Shown here in pieces: positions 7,637-12,899 of a stretch of DNA of 12,899 nucleotides. Position numbers and translations under genes: made by a program. The notes under the pieces are model-generated. The model was given only the letters and a program-made list of their open reading frames with translations. It ran no database searches and had not been told where the DNA came from. The stretch's first letter is position 1. Every line of letters starts with the position of its first letter. Source of the DNA: Pseudomonadota bacterium (lineage in GTDB: Bacteria; Pseudomonadota; Alphaproteobacteria; Micavibrionales; Micavibrionaceae); NCBI GenBank assembly GCA_016198545.1, contig JACQIJ010000132.1, positions 1 to 12,899 of the forward strand, given 5' to 3'.

Positions 7637-7881
7637 TGTTTTGGAAGAAAAAAAAGAAAGAGAGTTCCTCAAAAACTTCCCGTGAGGAACTGATCGCGCA
7701 AGCAAAGGCGAATGCGGCCAAAGCGCGCGCCGAAATCGGCGATGAGACGTTACAAAAAATCGTGGAGAATATCCGCAAGAAAGAACAATCCGCGACGGAG
7801 CAGGCCAAGGCAAAAATACGGGCTATGGATCAGGACAAGGTTGCGGATCACATCAAGCTGATGCTGGATGAAAAAGAATAG
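7636..7881 (+). CDS. Small lysine-rich helical protein, 81 aa, unknown
   Basis: I do not recognise a family. The N-terminus is MFW followed by five lysines (residues 4-8), then a Ser/Lys stretch, then a largely helical, highly charged body (Lys, Glu, Ala, Arg) with regular spacing of Ile/Leu/Val between 20 and 80 that suggests an amphipathic or coiled-coil helix. There is no cysteine, no signal peptide and no membrane helix. The aromatic-plus-polylysine start could touch membrane lipids, which is only an inference. Its ATG overlaps the permease stop (TGATG), and AAGGGC lies upstream at a workable distance, so translation is probably coupled. The reading frame is clean and has codon use like its neighbours, so I take it as a real gene. 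Confidence 0.75.
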   Translation: MFWKKKKKESSSKTSREELIAQAKANAAKARAEIGDETLQKIVENIRKKEQSATEQAKAKIRAMDQDKVADHIKLMLDEKE

Positions 7882-7882
7882 A

Positions 7883-8399
7883 ATGGTCGCGCCTGAATAT
7901 CCTTTGCCGACGACGCCGCAGGATCTTTTCGCCTTCCTGGAGCGGTTGGGCATACCATACAGGGTCTACGATCATGATCCTGTCTTTACGGTAGCTGAAA
8001 CGCGCATTTGAAGGTTCGCATACCGGGGCTTCATTGCCGCAATCTTTTTGTAAGCGACAGGAAGGAAAAAATGTTCCTTATTACTTCGCCGATGGGGCGC
8101 CCATAGATCTGAAAGGTCTGGAAAAAATACTGGATTGCGGGCGTTTATCGTTCGGGTCGGTAGAAAGGATGTGGCGGCATCTGGGCATCCGCCCGGGCCA
8201 TGTTTGCCCTTTTGCCGTGATAAACGACTAGGCGCGCATGGTTCTTTCCGTCCTCGACGCAGAGATGATGCAGGCGGGTGAAATTGCCGTTCACCCGATG
8301 GAAAACCGCATGACTATCGTATTGAAACCGGCGGATTTACTGAAATTTCTTGAATTTACGGGCCATAACCCCCATATTGCCGATCTGAAAGGAAATTAG
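7883..8399 (+). pseudogene. YbaK/ProX-type prolyl-tRNA editing deacylase, broken by two frameshifts and an amber stop
   Basis: Read through in three frames, this is a full-length member of the 'prolyl-tRNA synthetase associated domain' deacylases, which hydrolyse mischarged aminoacyl-tRNA(Pro). Frame 1 from ATG 7883 gives PTTPQDLFAFLERLGIPYRV and then VFTVAET, ending at TGA 8009-8011. The next frame gives HLKVRIPGLHCRNLFVSD and KMFLITS, ending at TAG 8104-8106. The third gives ADGAPIDLKGLEKIL, GRLSFGSVERM and PFAVIND, then an in-frame TAG at 8229-8231, then VLSVLDAEMM and PADLLKFLEFTGHNPHIADL to the natural stop at 8397-8399. The alignment is restored by adding one base near 8003-8005 and one near 8086-8088, giving about 172 residues, the normal family length. 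The usual Lys of the H-x-K-N-L-F segment is Arg here. It begins 1 nt after the previous gene and ends 4 nt before cnoX. I infer a recent loss of function. Confidence 0.86.
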
Positions 8400-8403
8400 G
8401 ATC

Positions 8404-9345
8404 ATGATGCTGATGTCCAGAAAACCCGCTTTGGATCAGAGTGAAAAAGCAGATTCGGCGGACAGTATTATTTTCGATGCGGTGACGGCCGATTTTGAGG
8501 CGCGCGTTCTGAATGTCTCTATGGGGGTTCCCGTTCTTGTGGATTTCTGGGCGCCTTGGTGCGGACCGTGCAAACAGCTGGGCCCCATTCTGGAAGCTGC
8601 GGTCCGGGAGGCCGGCGGAAAAGTAAGGCTGGCAAAAATCAATATTGATGAAAACCCGGAACTGGCTCAGGCGTTGCGCGTGCAGTCGGTTCCTACCGTC
8701 TATGCATTCTTTCAAGGGCGGCCGGTCAGCGCCTTTTCCGGGATACGTCCGGCATCGGAAATAAAGTCCCTGATCGAACAGCTTGCGCGCATGGCGCAGC
8801 AGTCAAAGCCGGATGCCCTCGATATTCCGGCTGTCCTTGCGGAAGCGGCGCAGTCTCTTTCCGCGGGGGACATTGCGACCTCCCAAGCCATGTATGCGGC
8901 GGTGCTGGAGCAGGATGGGAAGAATGCCGCAGCTTATACGGGGTTTGTACGGACATTGATTGCCGCCGGAAATGTGGATCAAGCGCGCGGCATGGTCGAC
9001 AGCGCCCCGCCCGACATTGCGGGACACGCGATTTTTGCCGCGGCGCGCATCGCAGTGGAGCTTGCTGAGAATGCCCCGTCCGGACATGACATGGCGGCTC
9101 TGGCGGCTGCTGTGGAGAAAAACCCCGCAGACCATCAAGCGCGGTTCGATCTGGCTCTGGCCTTGTTTTCCGCCGGGCAGAAAGAGGGCGCGGTCGATGC
9201 CCTTATTGAAATCATCCGCTGCAATCGCAGCTGGGAAGAAGATAAGGCCCGGCTGCAGCTTTTGAAGTTTTTTGATGCCATGGGGCATGGCGACCCGGAA
9301 ACAGCTGCCGGTCGCCGCAAGCTGTCCGCTGTCCTGTTCTCATAA
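8404..9345 (+). CDS. cnoX: CnoX/YbbN-like thioredoxin-TPR chaperedoxin
   Basis: The 313-aa protein has an N-terminal thioredoxin domain (about 25-130) with the intact active site W52-C53-G-P-C56 and the cis-proline P97 in QSVPTVYAF, followed by a helical, Ala-rich region (about 140-300) with TPR-like repeats ending in a conserved-looking VDALIEIIR segment. This is the architecture of CnoX, which combines holdase activity with redox protection of substrate cysteines and hands clients to chaperones. The E. coli protein has lost the active-site pair; here it is kept, so a working disulfide reductase is likely. There is no signal peptide, so it is cytoplasmic. The first ATG is taken (AGGAAATTAGG lies just upstream); in-frame ATGs at 8407 and 8413 are possible. 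It begins 4 nt after the pseudogene and is followed by the LON-domain and Trm112 genes. Confidence 0.88.
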   Translation: MMLMSRKPALDQSEKADSADSIIFDAVTADFEARVLNVSMGVPVLVDFWAPWCGPCKQLGPILEAAVREAGGKVRLAKINIDENPELAQALRVQSVPTVYAFFQGRPVSAFSGIRPASEIKSLIEQLARMAQQSKPDALDIPAVLAEAAQSLSAGDIATSQAMYAAVLEQDGKNAAAYTGFVRTLIAAGNVDQARGMVDSAPPDIAGHAIFAAARIAVELAENAPSGHDMAALAAAVEKNPADHQARFDLALALFSAGQKEGAVDALIEIIRCNRSWEEDKARLQLLKFFDAMGHGDPETAAGRRKLSAVLFS

Positions 9346-9363
9346 GAAAAGGGCTTTCCAAAT

Positions 9364-9397
9364 CGCATAAATGCGTTACCTTCATTGATATGAAGGT
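9364..9397 (+). promoter_or_regulatory. Tandem inverted repeats in the cnoX-LON gap
   Basis: Two small palindromes lie side by side: CGCATAAATGCG (9364-9375), then ACCTTCAT-TGAT-ATGAAGGT (9378-9397), an 8-bp perfect stem with a 4-nt loop. The right arm of the second begins with the in-frame ATG at 9390, which in RNA would be locked into the stem. The Shine-Dalgarno of the preferred start (9405-9410) lies 7 nt beyond it. It could be an operator for an internal promoter, an RNA hairpin tuning translation, or chance; no U-tract follows, so it is not a normal terminator. Confidence 0.4.
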
Positions 9398-9404
9398 TAA
9401 TAGT

Positions 9405-9410
9405 GGAGGG
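9405..9410 (+). promoter_or_regulatory. Ribosome binding site that decides the LON-domain start
   Basis: GGAGGG lies 12 nt before ATG 9423. The alternative in-frame ATG at 9390 has no purine-rich site in front of it and sits inside a hairpin. Similarity to the family also begins at 9423 (MLPEIIPVFPL). The spacing is on the long side. Confidence 0.5.
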
Positions 9411-9422
9411 TTTTCTGCAAAT

Positions 9423-10034
9423 ATGCTGCCGGAGATAATCCCGGTTTTCCCTCTTTCCGGCGTTCTGTTATTGCCGCGCGGACAGTTGCCCCTAAACATT
9501 TTTGAACCGCGTTATCTTGCGATGGTCGATGATGCTCTGAAAAACGAGCGAATAATCGGCATGATCCAGCCGCGCGATGGAGATTCTCTGTATGAAACAG
9601 GTTGCGCCGGCAGAATAACGGCATTCAGTGAAACGGCGGATGGGCGTTATCTGATAACTCTTACCGGCCTTTGCCGGTTTAAAGTAAGAAGCGAAATAGA
9701 GCAGGCCAACGGATATCGCAGAGCGATCCCGGAGTGGTCTTTATTTGCGCACGACTTCGATGAAGTGGCATGTCTTGATATCGATCGTGCGAAAATGAAA
9801 GAAATGCTCCGCACATATTTCGGGATTAATGGAATCAAGTGCGATATGGATACAATCGATAGCATTGAAGATGAAAAGCTGATTACGTGTCTGTCAATGA
9901 TTTGTCCTTTTGATGCAGGAGAGAAACAGGCTTTGCTGGAGTCCCGCTGCTGCAGGGAAAGGGCTGAGAAATTCATGGCGTTGATAAAAATGGCGGTACA
10001 GGGCGGAAAGTGCTGCGGCGGGGGATGTCACTGA
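9423..10034 (+). CDS. Stand-alone Lon N-terminal (LON substrate-binding) domain protein
   Basis: The 203-aa protein matches the N-terminal substrate-binding domain of Lon protease alone, with neither AAA+ nor protease domain. Characteristic blocks are IPVFPLSGVLLLPRGQLPLNIFEPRYL at the start (here split as IPVFPLSGVLLL and PLNIFEPRYL), IGMIQPRDG, the GCAGRI strand and GRYLITLTGLCRF; a helical part follows. The role of such proteins is not settled; a substrate-recognition or adaptor role is an inference from Lon. The C-terminus is unusual: Cys176-Cys177 and a final KCCGGGCH (residues 196-203), five cysteines and a histidine near the end. The codons of that tail overlap the GC-rich Shine-Dalgarno of the next gene. 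ATG 9423 is preferred over ATG 9390 on family similarity and ribosome binding site. It lies between cnoX and the Trm112 gene, an order common in Alphaproteobacteria. Confidence 0.88.
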   Translation: MLPEIIPVFPLSGVLLLPRGQLPLNIFEPRYLAMVDDALKNERIIGMIQPRDGDSLYETGCAGRITAFSETADGRYLITLTGLCRFKVRSEIEQANGYRRAIPEWSLFAHDFDEVACLDIDRAKMKEMLRTYFGINGIKCDMDTIDSIEDEKLITCLSMICPFDAGEKQALLESRCCRERAEKFMALIKMAVQGGKCCGGGCH

Positions 10035-10035
10035 C

Positions 10036-10233
10036 ATGTCATCGCAAACCGATTCCAAATTACTTGAAGTACTCGTTTGCCCGACATCGCGCGCGCCCTT
10101 GCGATATGATGCGGATCGACAGGAACTTATATCCGATCAGGCAAAAAGGGCGTATCCGGTACGCGACGGCATACCCGTTATGCTGCCGGAGGAGGCCCGT
10201 CCGCTTGAGGATCATGAAGTAAGGTTCGGCTAG
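10036..10233 (+). CDS. Trm112 family protein (YcaR/UPF0434-like)
   Basis: The 65-aa protein has the Trm112 small zinc-ribbon-like layout: LLEVLVCPTSRAPL at residues 9-22, a middle strand DRQELISDQAKRAYP, and the signature RDGIPVML followed by EEARPL. Only one cysteine (Cys15) remains of the metal site, as in many bacterial members, so zinc binding is unlikely. Eukaryotic and archaeal Trm112 activates methyltransferases acting on tRNA, rRNA and release factors; the bacterial proteins may do the same, but this is not shown for most. It begins one base after the LON-domain stop, with a G-rich stretch (10019-10024) as the probable ribosome binding site, so it is the last gene of that operon. Confidence 0.92.
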   Translation: MSSQTDSKLLEVLVCPTSRAPLRYDADRQELISDQAKRAYPVRDGIPVMLPEEARPLEDHEVRFG

Positions 10234-10264
10234 GCGGTTTTTGGATCTCCGGCGTATTCCGTTG

Positions 10265-10304
10265 CGGATATTGCGGCGCACCATCCGGATTCTTTTCGTT
10301 TTTT
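10265..10304 (+). terminator. Weak candidate intrinsic terminator after the Trm112 gene
   Basis: CGGAT (10265-10269) pairs with ATCCG (10283-10287), and inside it TGC pairs with GCA across GGC (10272-10280), giving an interrupted stem. A T-rich stretch (10291-10304, interrupted by C and G) follows. The stem is short and broken, so efficiency would be low. The position, between an operon end and a candidate promoter for leuA, is appropriate. Confidence 0.3.
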
Positions 10305-10330
10305 GGAACCAGCCGACATTCTGCTATTAT
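10303..10330 (+). promoter_or_regulatory. Candidate promoter of leuA (TTGGAA, 16 bp, TGC-TATTAT)
   Basis: TTGGAA (10303-10308) and TATTAT (10325-10330) are each close to the sigma-70 consensus, with a 16-bp spacer, and TG at 10322-10323 makes an extended -10. Transcription would start near 10337, giving a leader of about 75 nt before the leuA ATG. It is the best-scoring promoter by eye in the window. Confidence 0.55.
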
Positions 10331-10342
10331 CTTTTAATCAAT

Positions 10343-10393
10343 GGGTGCGAGCCCCGTACCCCGGCGGCTCTGCCGGGCCGGTTTCCAAAGGCC
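10343..10393 (+). promoter_or_regulatory. Structured leuA leader with two adjacent hairpins
   Basis: GGGTGCG (10343-10349) pairs with CGTACCC (10355-10361) with one G-U pair and a 5-nt loop AGCCC. CCCGGC (10360-10365) pairs with GCCGGG (10372-10377) around the loop GGCTCT; if both stems form fully they compete for two C residues. The loops are complementary over AGCC/GGCT (10350-10353 with 10366-10369), so a loop-loop contact is possible. A third pairing, GGCC 10376-10379 with GGCC 10390-10393, is also available. I match it to no named riboswitch, and no run of leucine codons suggesting classical attenuation is present. Confidence 0.35.
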
Positions 10394-10412
10394 AAAGAAA
10401 ACAGATGGCGCA

Positions 10413-11954
10413 ATGAAAGAACGTATAACGATATTCGACACAACCCTGCGCGACGGCGAACAATCGCCGGGATGCTCGATGAACCTTGAGGAAAAGCTGC
10501 GCATGGCGGAAATGCTGGATCGCATGGGCGTAGATGTGATCGAAGCCGGATTTCCCATTGCTTCCAGGGGGGATTTTGATGCCGTGCAGGAAGTGGCGCG
10601 GAGCGTGAAAAATGCGGCCGTGGCCGGTCTGTGCCGGGCGAAGAAGACCGATATTGAGGCATCCGCGCAGGCTCTGGCTCCGGCAAAGCGCCGCCGCATA
10701 CATACGTTTATTTCAACGTCGCCTCTGCACATGAAGTTCAAGCTGCAAATGCCCCCGGAGGCGGTGCTGGATGCCATTGCTGAAAGCGTATCAGCCGCGC
10801 GGAATTATACGGATGATGTTGAATGGTCCGCGGAGGATGGCAGCCGCACGGAGCATGACTTTCTTTGCCGGGCCGTCGAAACGGCCATAAAAGCGGGGGC
10901 CACGACCATCAATATTCCCGATACGGTCGGCTATGCAGTCCCCGAGGAGTACGGCGCGTTATTCCGCATGCTGATTGAACGCGTGCCGAACGCGGACAGG
11001 GCTGTATTTTCAGCGCACTGCCACAACGATCTCGGTCTGGCGGTCGCAAACTCCCTGGCGGCCGTCGAGGGCGGCGCACGGCAGGTGGAGTGTACGGTCA
11101 ATGGCATCGGCGAACGCGCCGGCAATGCGGCTATGGAAGAAATCGTCATGGCGCTGCGCACGCGGCACGACAAGCTTTCTTACGTTACGGGAATCGATAC
11201 GACGATGATCGTAAAGGCGTCGCGTACTCTGTCCGCCATTACCGGGTTTAATGTGCAGCCGAACAAGGCCATTGTGGGCGCGAATGCGTTTGCCCACGAA
11301 AGCGGCATACACCAAGACGGCATGCTTAAGAATGCGCAGACATATGAAATTATGACCCCGGAGTCTGTGGGACTCAAGCGTTCGGAGCTTGTAATGGGAA
11401 AGCATTCCGGTCGTCATGCTTTCAAGAATAAATTGAAAGAGCTTGGCTATGATCTCGGCGATAATGCGTTGGAGGATGCGTTCAAACGGTTCAAGGATCT
11501 TGCTGACCGCAAGAAGGATATTTTCGAGGAAGACATTATTGCGCTGGTGGATGATGAGGCCGTGCGCGGTAAAAACGAAAAAATTCGGTTCGTGTCCCTG
11601 CAGGTTAAGGCCGGATCGAAAAGGCCCCAGATAGCCATTCTTGAAATGGCCGTTGACGGGAAGGTGAAGAAATCCAAGGCAACCGGAAACGGGCCGGTTG
11701 ACGCGGTGTTCAGGGCGATCCGCAATATATATCCCCATCCCGATGTGTGGCTGAAGCTGTATCAGGTGCAGGCTGTTACGGGAGGCACGGATGCGCAGGT
11801 AGAGGTCACGGTGAAGCTGGATGAGGAAGGGATTATCGTCACGGGTCAAAGCGCGGATGACGATACGCTGGTTGCGTCATGCAAGGCCTATATCCACGCG
11901 CTGAATAAACTCATCGCCCGCCGGGGGCGGGAGCCCCATGAGGCGGGGCCGTGA
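10413..11954 (+). CDS. leuA: 2-isopropylmalate synthase
   Basis: LeuA condenses acetyl-CoA with 2-oxoisovalerate in the first committed step of leucine synthesis. The 513-aa length is normal for the bacterial type. Visible are the HMGL-like barrel start TTLRDGEQSPG with Arg13 and metal-ligand Asp14, EAGFPIAS, the metal-binding His202 and His204 in SAHCHNDLGLA, NGIGERAGNA, and FAHESGIHQDG. The GKHSGRHAF segment links to the C-terminal regulatory domain (about 385-505), which normally binds leucine for feedback inhibition, so enzyme-level control is probably intact. ATG 10413 is chosen because family similarity begins there; an in-frame ATG at 10341 would add 24 residues unlike LeuA and lies only about 4 nt after the predicted transcription start. 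The ribosome binding site is weak (AGATGG). Its last 44 bp overlap the convergent lipoprotein gene. Confidence 0.94.
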   Translation: MKERITIFDTTLRDGEQSPGCSMNLEEKLRMAEMLDRMGVDVIEAGFPIASRGDFDAVQEVARSVKNAAVAGLCRAKKTDIEASAQALAPAKRRRIHTFISTSPLHMKFKLQMPPEAVLDAIAESVSAARNYTDDVEWSAEDGSRTEHDFLCRAVETAIKAGATTINIPDTVGYAVPEEYGALFRMLIERVPNADRAVFSAHCHNDLGLAVANSLAAVEGGARQVECTVNGIGERAGNAAMEEIVMALRTRHDKLSYVTGIDTTMIVKASRTLSAITGFNVQPNKAIVGANAFAHESGIHQDGMLKNAQTYEIMTPESVGLKRSELVMGKHSGRHAFKNKLKELGYDLGDNALEDAFKRFKDLADRKKDIFEEDIIALVDDEAVRGKNEKIRFVSLQVKAGSKRPQIAILEMAVDGKVKKSKATGNGPVDAVFRAIRNIYPHPDVWLKLYQVQAVTGGTDAQVEVTVKLDEEGIIVTGQSADDDTLVASCKAYIHALNKLIARRGREPHEAGP

Positions 11955-12894
11955 GAAGCTTTTTTTCGGCCGCCAGAATCTTTGCATGCGCTTCCATATC
12001 GGGTATATCGGAATAAAAAGGATCGGCCAGAGTAAAATGCGGCCTTATCAGGAAATTCGATTTCCCGCCCGGAATTTTTCCCAGAACGGATAAGAATTCC
12101 TCATCCTCAATCATTTTCAGGCCTGCATATGCAATGACAGTATCCGCATAAAACGAAACGTAGAATTGGAAGGGGCCGTTTTCCCTCTTTTTTATGAAAT
12201 GCGTATCAAAAACGGCACGCAGGGCTCCGATGTCATCCGCGACAGGAACGGACATATCTCTTTTCTCATCAAGCATCTTGAACAGATCCTGCGCTATGCC
12301 CGAAGACCATAGGGAGTTTTGCGCATTATCGTTCCACAGGGCTATATCCCCTTGTTCCTTGTGCTGCTGCAGGGCCGCCGCCATGATCGTGTCCGCCTCA
12401 AATTCGGAAGCCATGTAAAAGATAATCTTGTGTCTTGGCCATGCTTGCGAGTTGTGAGTATTTGCAAAGTCCTCATGCGAATGCATCCATGCGTGAGCGT
12501 TTTCGTGATACCCGATGCTGACATCCGTGTTGAAGGCGGCCTGTGTCTTTTCATCAAGATAATCGGCATTCAGGAGAATAATATTATAGGGCGCTCCGTA
12601 GTAAGTGCCCCCTTTCCCTCGTTTCTCGTCTATGCACCAGATCAGGCCGGTTTTTGCCCCGGCTTCGTTCATGATGCGGCCGATTTGCGTTTTGTGCATT
12701 ATCCGGATAAGGCGGCCAAGGTACGATTGTCTTTCGCTGAGCGTAGTGCGGCTATTGTCTTTAAGCGCATCGCGCACGAACAAACAATCAGCCTGGCTGT
12801 TTAAGCCCTTTTTTTTATCGGCTAAATCAGAATGATTTGTGCTGCATCCGGCAGGAATCACGGTTACGGCCGCTGCCAATGCAAAGACCCGCAT
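11911..12894 (-). CDS. Putative lipoprotein zinc metallopeptidase (HExxH)
   Basis: The 327-aa protein starts with a short hydrophobic signal ending VIPAGC, a lipobox with Cys17 as the likely lipidated residue, so it should be membrane-anchored on the periplasmic side. The centre holds H130-E-N-A-H134, an HExxH zinc motif, preceded by hydrophobic SIGY. Downstream, E164-F-E-A-D168 fits the ExxxD third-ligand helix of gluzincin peptidases. The N-terminal region has a segment (GLIWCIDEKRGKGGTYYGAP, 83-102) and a strand YNIILLNADYL, as often found before HExxH in metallopeptidases. I recall similar uncharacterised alphaproteobacterial proteins described as putative metallopeptidases (possibly DUF6782), but cannot check this. 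Substrate is unknown. The first ATG visible is only 5 bases from the window edge and the frame stays open beyond it, so the true start and binding site cannot be judged. The 3' end overlaps leuA. Confidence 0.72.
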   Translation of the reverse strand: MRVFALAAAVTVIPAGCSTNHSDLADKKKGLNSQADCLFVRDALKDNSRTTLSERQSYLGRLIRIMHKTQIGRIMNEAGAKTGLIWCIDEKRGKGGTYYGAPYNIILLNADYLDEKTQAAFNTDVSIGYHENAHAWMHSHEDFANTHNSQAWPRHKIIFYMASEFEADTIMAAALQQHKEQGDIALWNDNAQNSLWSSGIAQDLFKMLDEKRDMSVPVADDIGALRAVFDTHFIKKRENGPFQFYVSFYADTVIAYAGLKMIEDEEFLSVLGKIPGGKSNFLIRPHFTLADPFYSDIPDMEAHAKILAAEKKLLTAPPHGAPAPGGR

Positions 12895-12899
12895 TAAAG

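Noticed and set aside
8034..8231. 65-aa open frame as a separate small gene
   Set aside because: Its sequence from ADGAPIDLKG to PFAVIND is the middle of the broken deacylase; the first part is out-of-frame translation upstream of the second frameshift.
8229..8231. Amber codon as a recoding site (pyrrolysine or suppression) in the deacylase
   Set aside because: The gene also has two frameshifts, so simple pseudogene decay explains it better.
11010..11849. 279-aa minus-strand open frame opposite leuA
   Set aside because: It is antisense to conserved LeuA sequence, with no recognisable domain.
11933..11966. Terminator for leuA: GCCCC/GGGGC stem followed by seven T
   Set aside because: The T-run begins about 10 nt after the stem, too far for a standard intrinsic terminator.

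Overview
The window looks like an alphaproteobacterial chromosome segment of moderate GC content (by eye a little over 50%), densely coded and mostly on the + strand. The best taxonomic pointers are a C4 zinc-ribbon protein with an 'FYDFN' motif and an acidic tail (the TIGR02300/FYDLN family, known from Alphaproteobacteria) and a thioredoxin with WCGPC plus a TPR tail next to a stand-alone Lon N-terminal-domain protein and a Trm112 protein, an order typical of that class. I cannot place it to genus; an uncultured or Micavibrio/Rhodospirillales-like lineage would fit. I see no rRNA, tRNA, CRISPR, insertion sequence or phage gene.

Layout: (i) 1-277, the FYDLN-type protein, reading out of the window on the minus strand, with a 150-bp divergent intergenic region. 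(ii) 428-3828, a + strand run of thiolase, an unrecognised helical 404-aa protein coupled to it by a TGATG stop/start overlap, and an EpmA-type EF-P lysyltransferase. It meets, with overlapping stop codons, a minus-strand GNAT-like protein (3825-4367). (iii) 4490-10233, a long + strand run that starts from a candidate extended -10 promoter: a 790-aa 3-hydroxyacyl-CoA dehydrogenase/enoyl-CoA hydratase, a TSUP (TauE/SafE-type) permease, an 81-aa lysine-rich protein, a broken YbaK/ProX-type tRNA-editing gene, CnoX-like thioredoxin-TPR, LON-domain protein and Trm112 protein. (iv) 10413-11954, leuA behind its own candidate promoter and a short structured leader. It overlaps by 44 bp a minus-strand lipoprotein with an HExxH metallopeptidase motif (11911-12894).

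Together, the thiolase and the multifunctional dehydrogenase/hydratase supply the last three steps of fatty-acid beta-oxidation, though they sit about 3 kb apart in separate transcription units. EpmA, CnoX, the LON-domain protein, Trm112 and the dead editing gene all concern translation or protein quality. LeuA commits carbon to leucine synthesis.

I do not see a clear new multi-gene system. The most notable items are the deacylase pseudogene (two single-base deletions and an in-frame amber stop, all readable from the sequence), the unknown protein coupled to the thiolase, three small inverted-repeat or leader structures placed at start sites, and the lipoprotein metallopeptidase.
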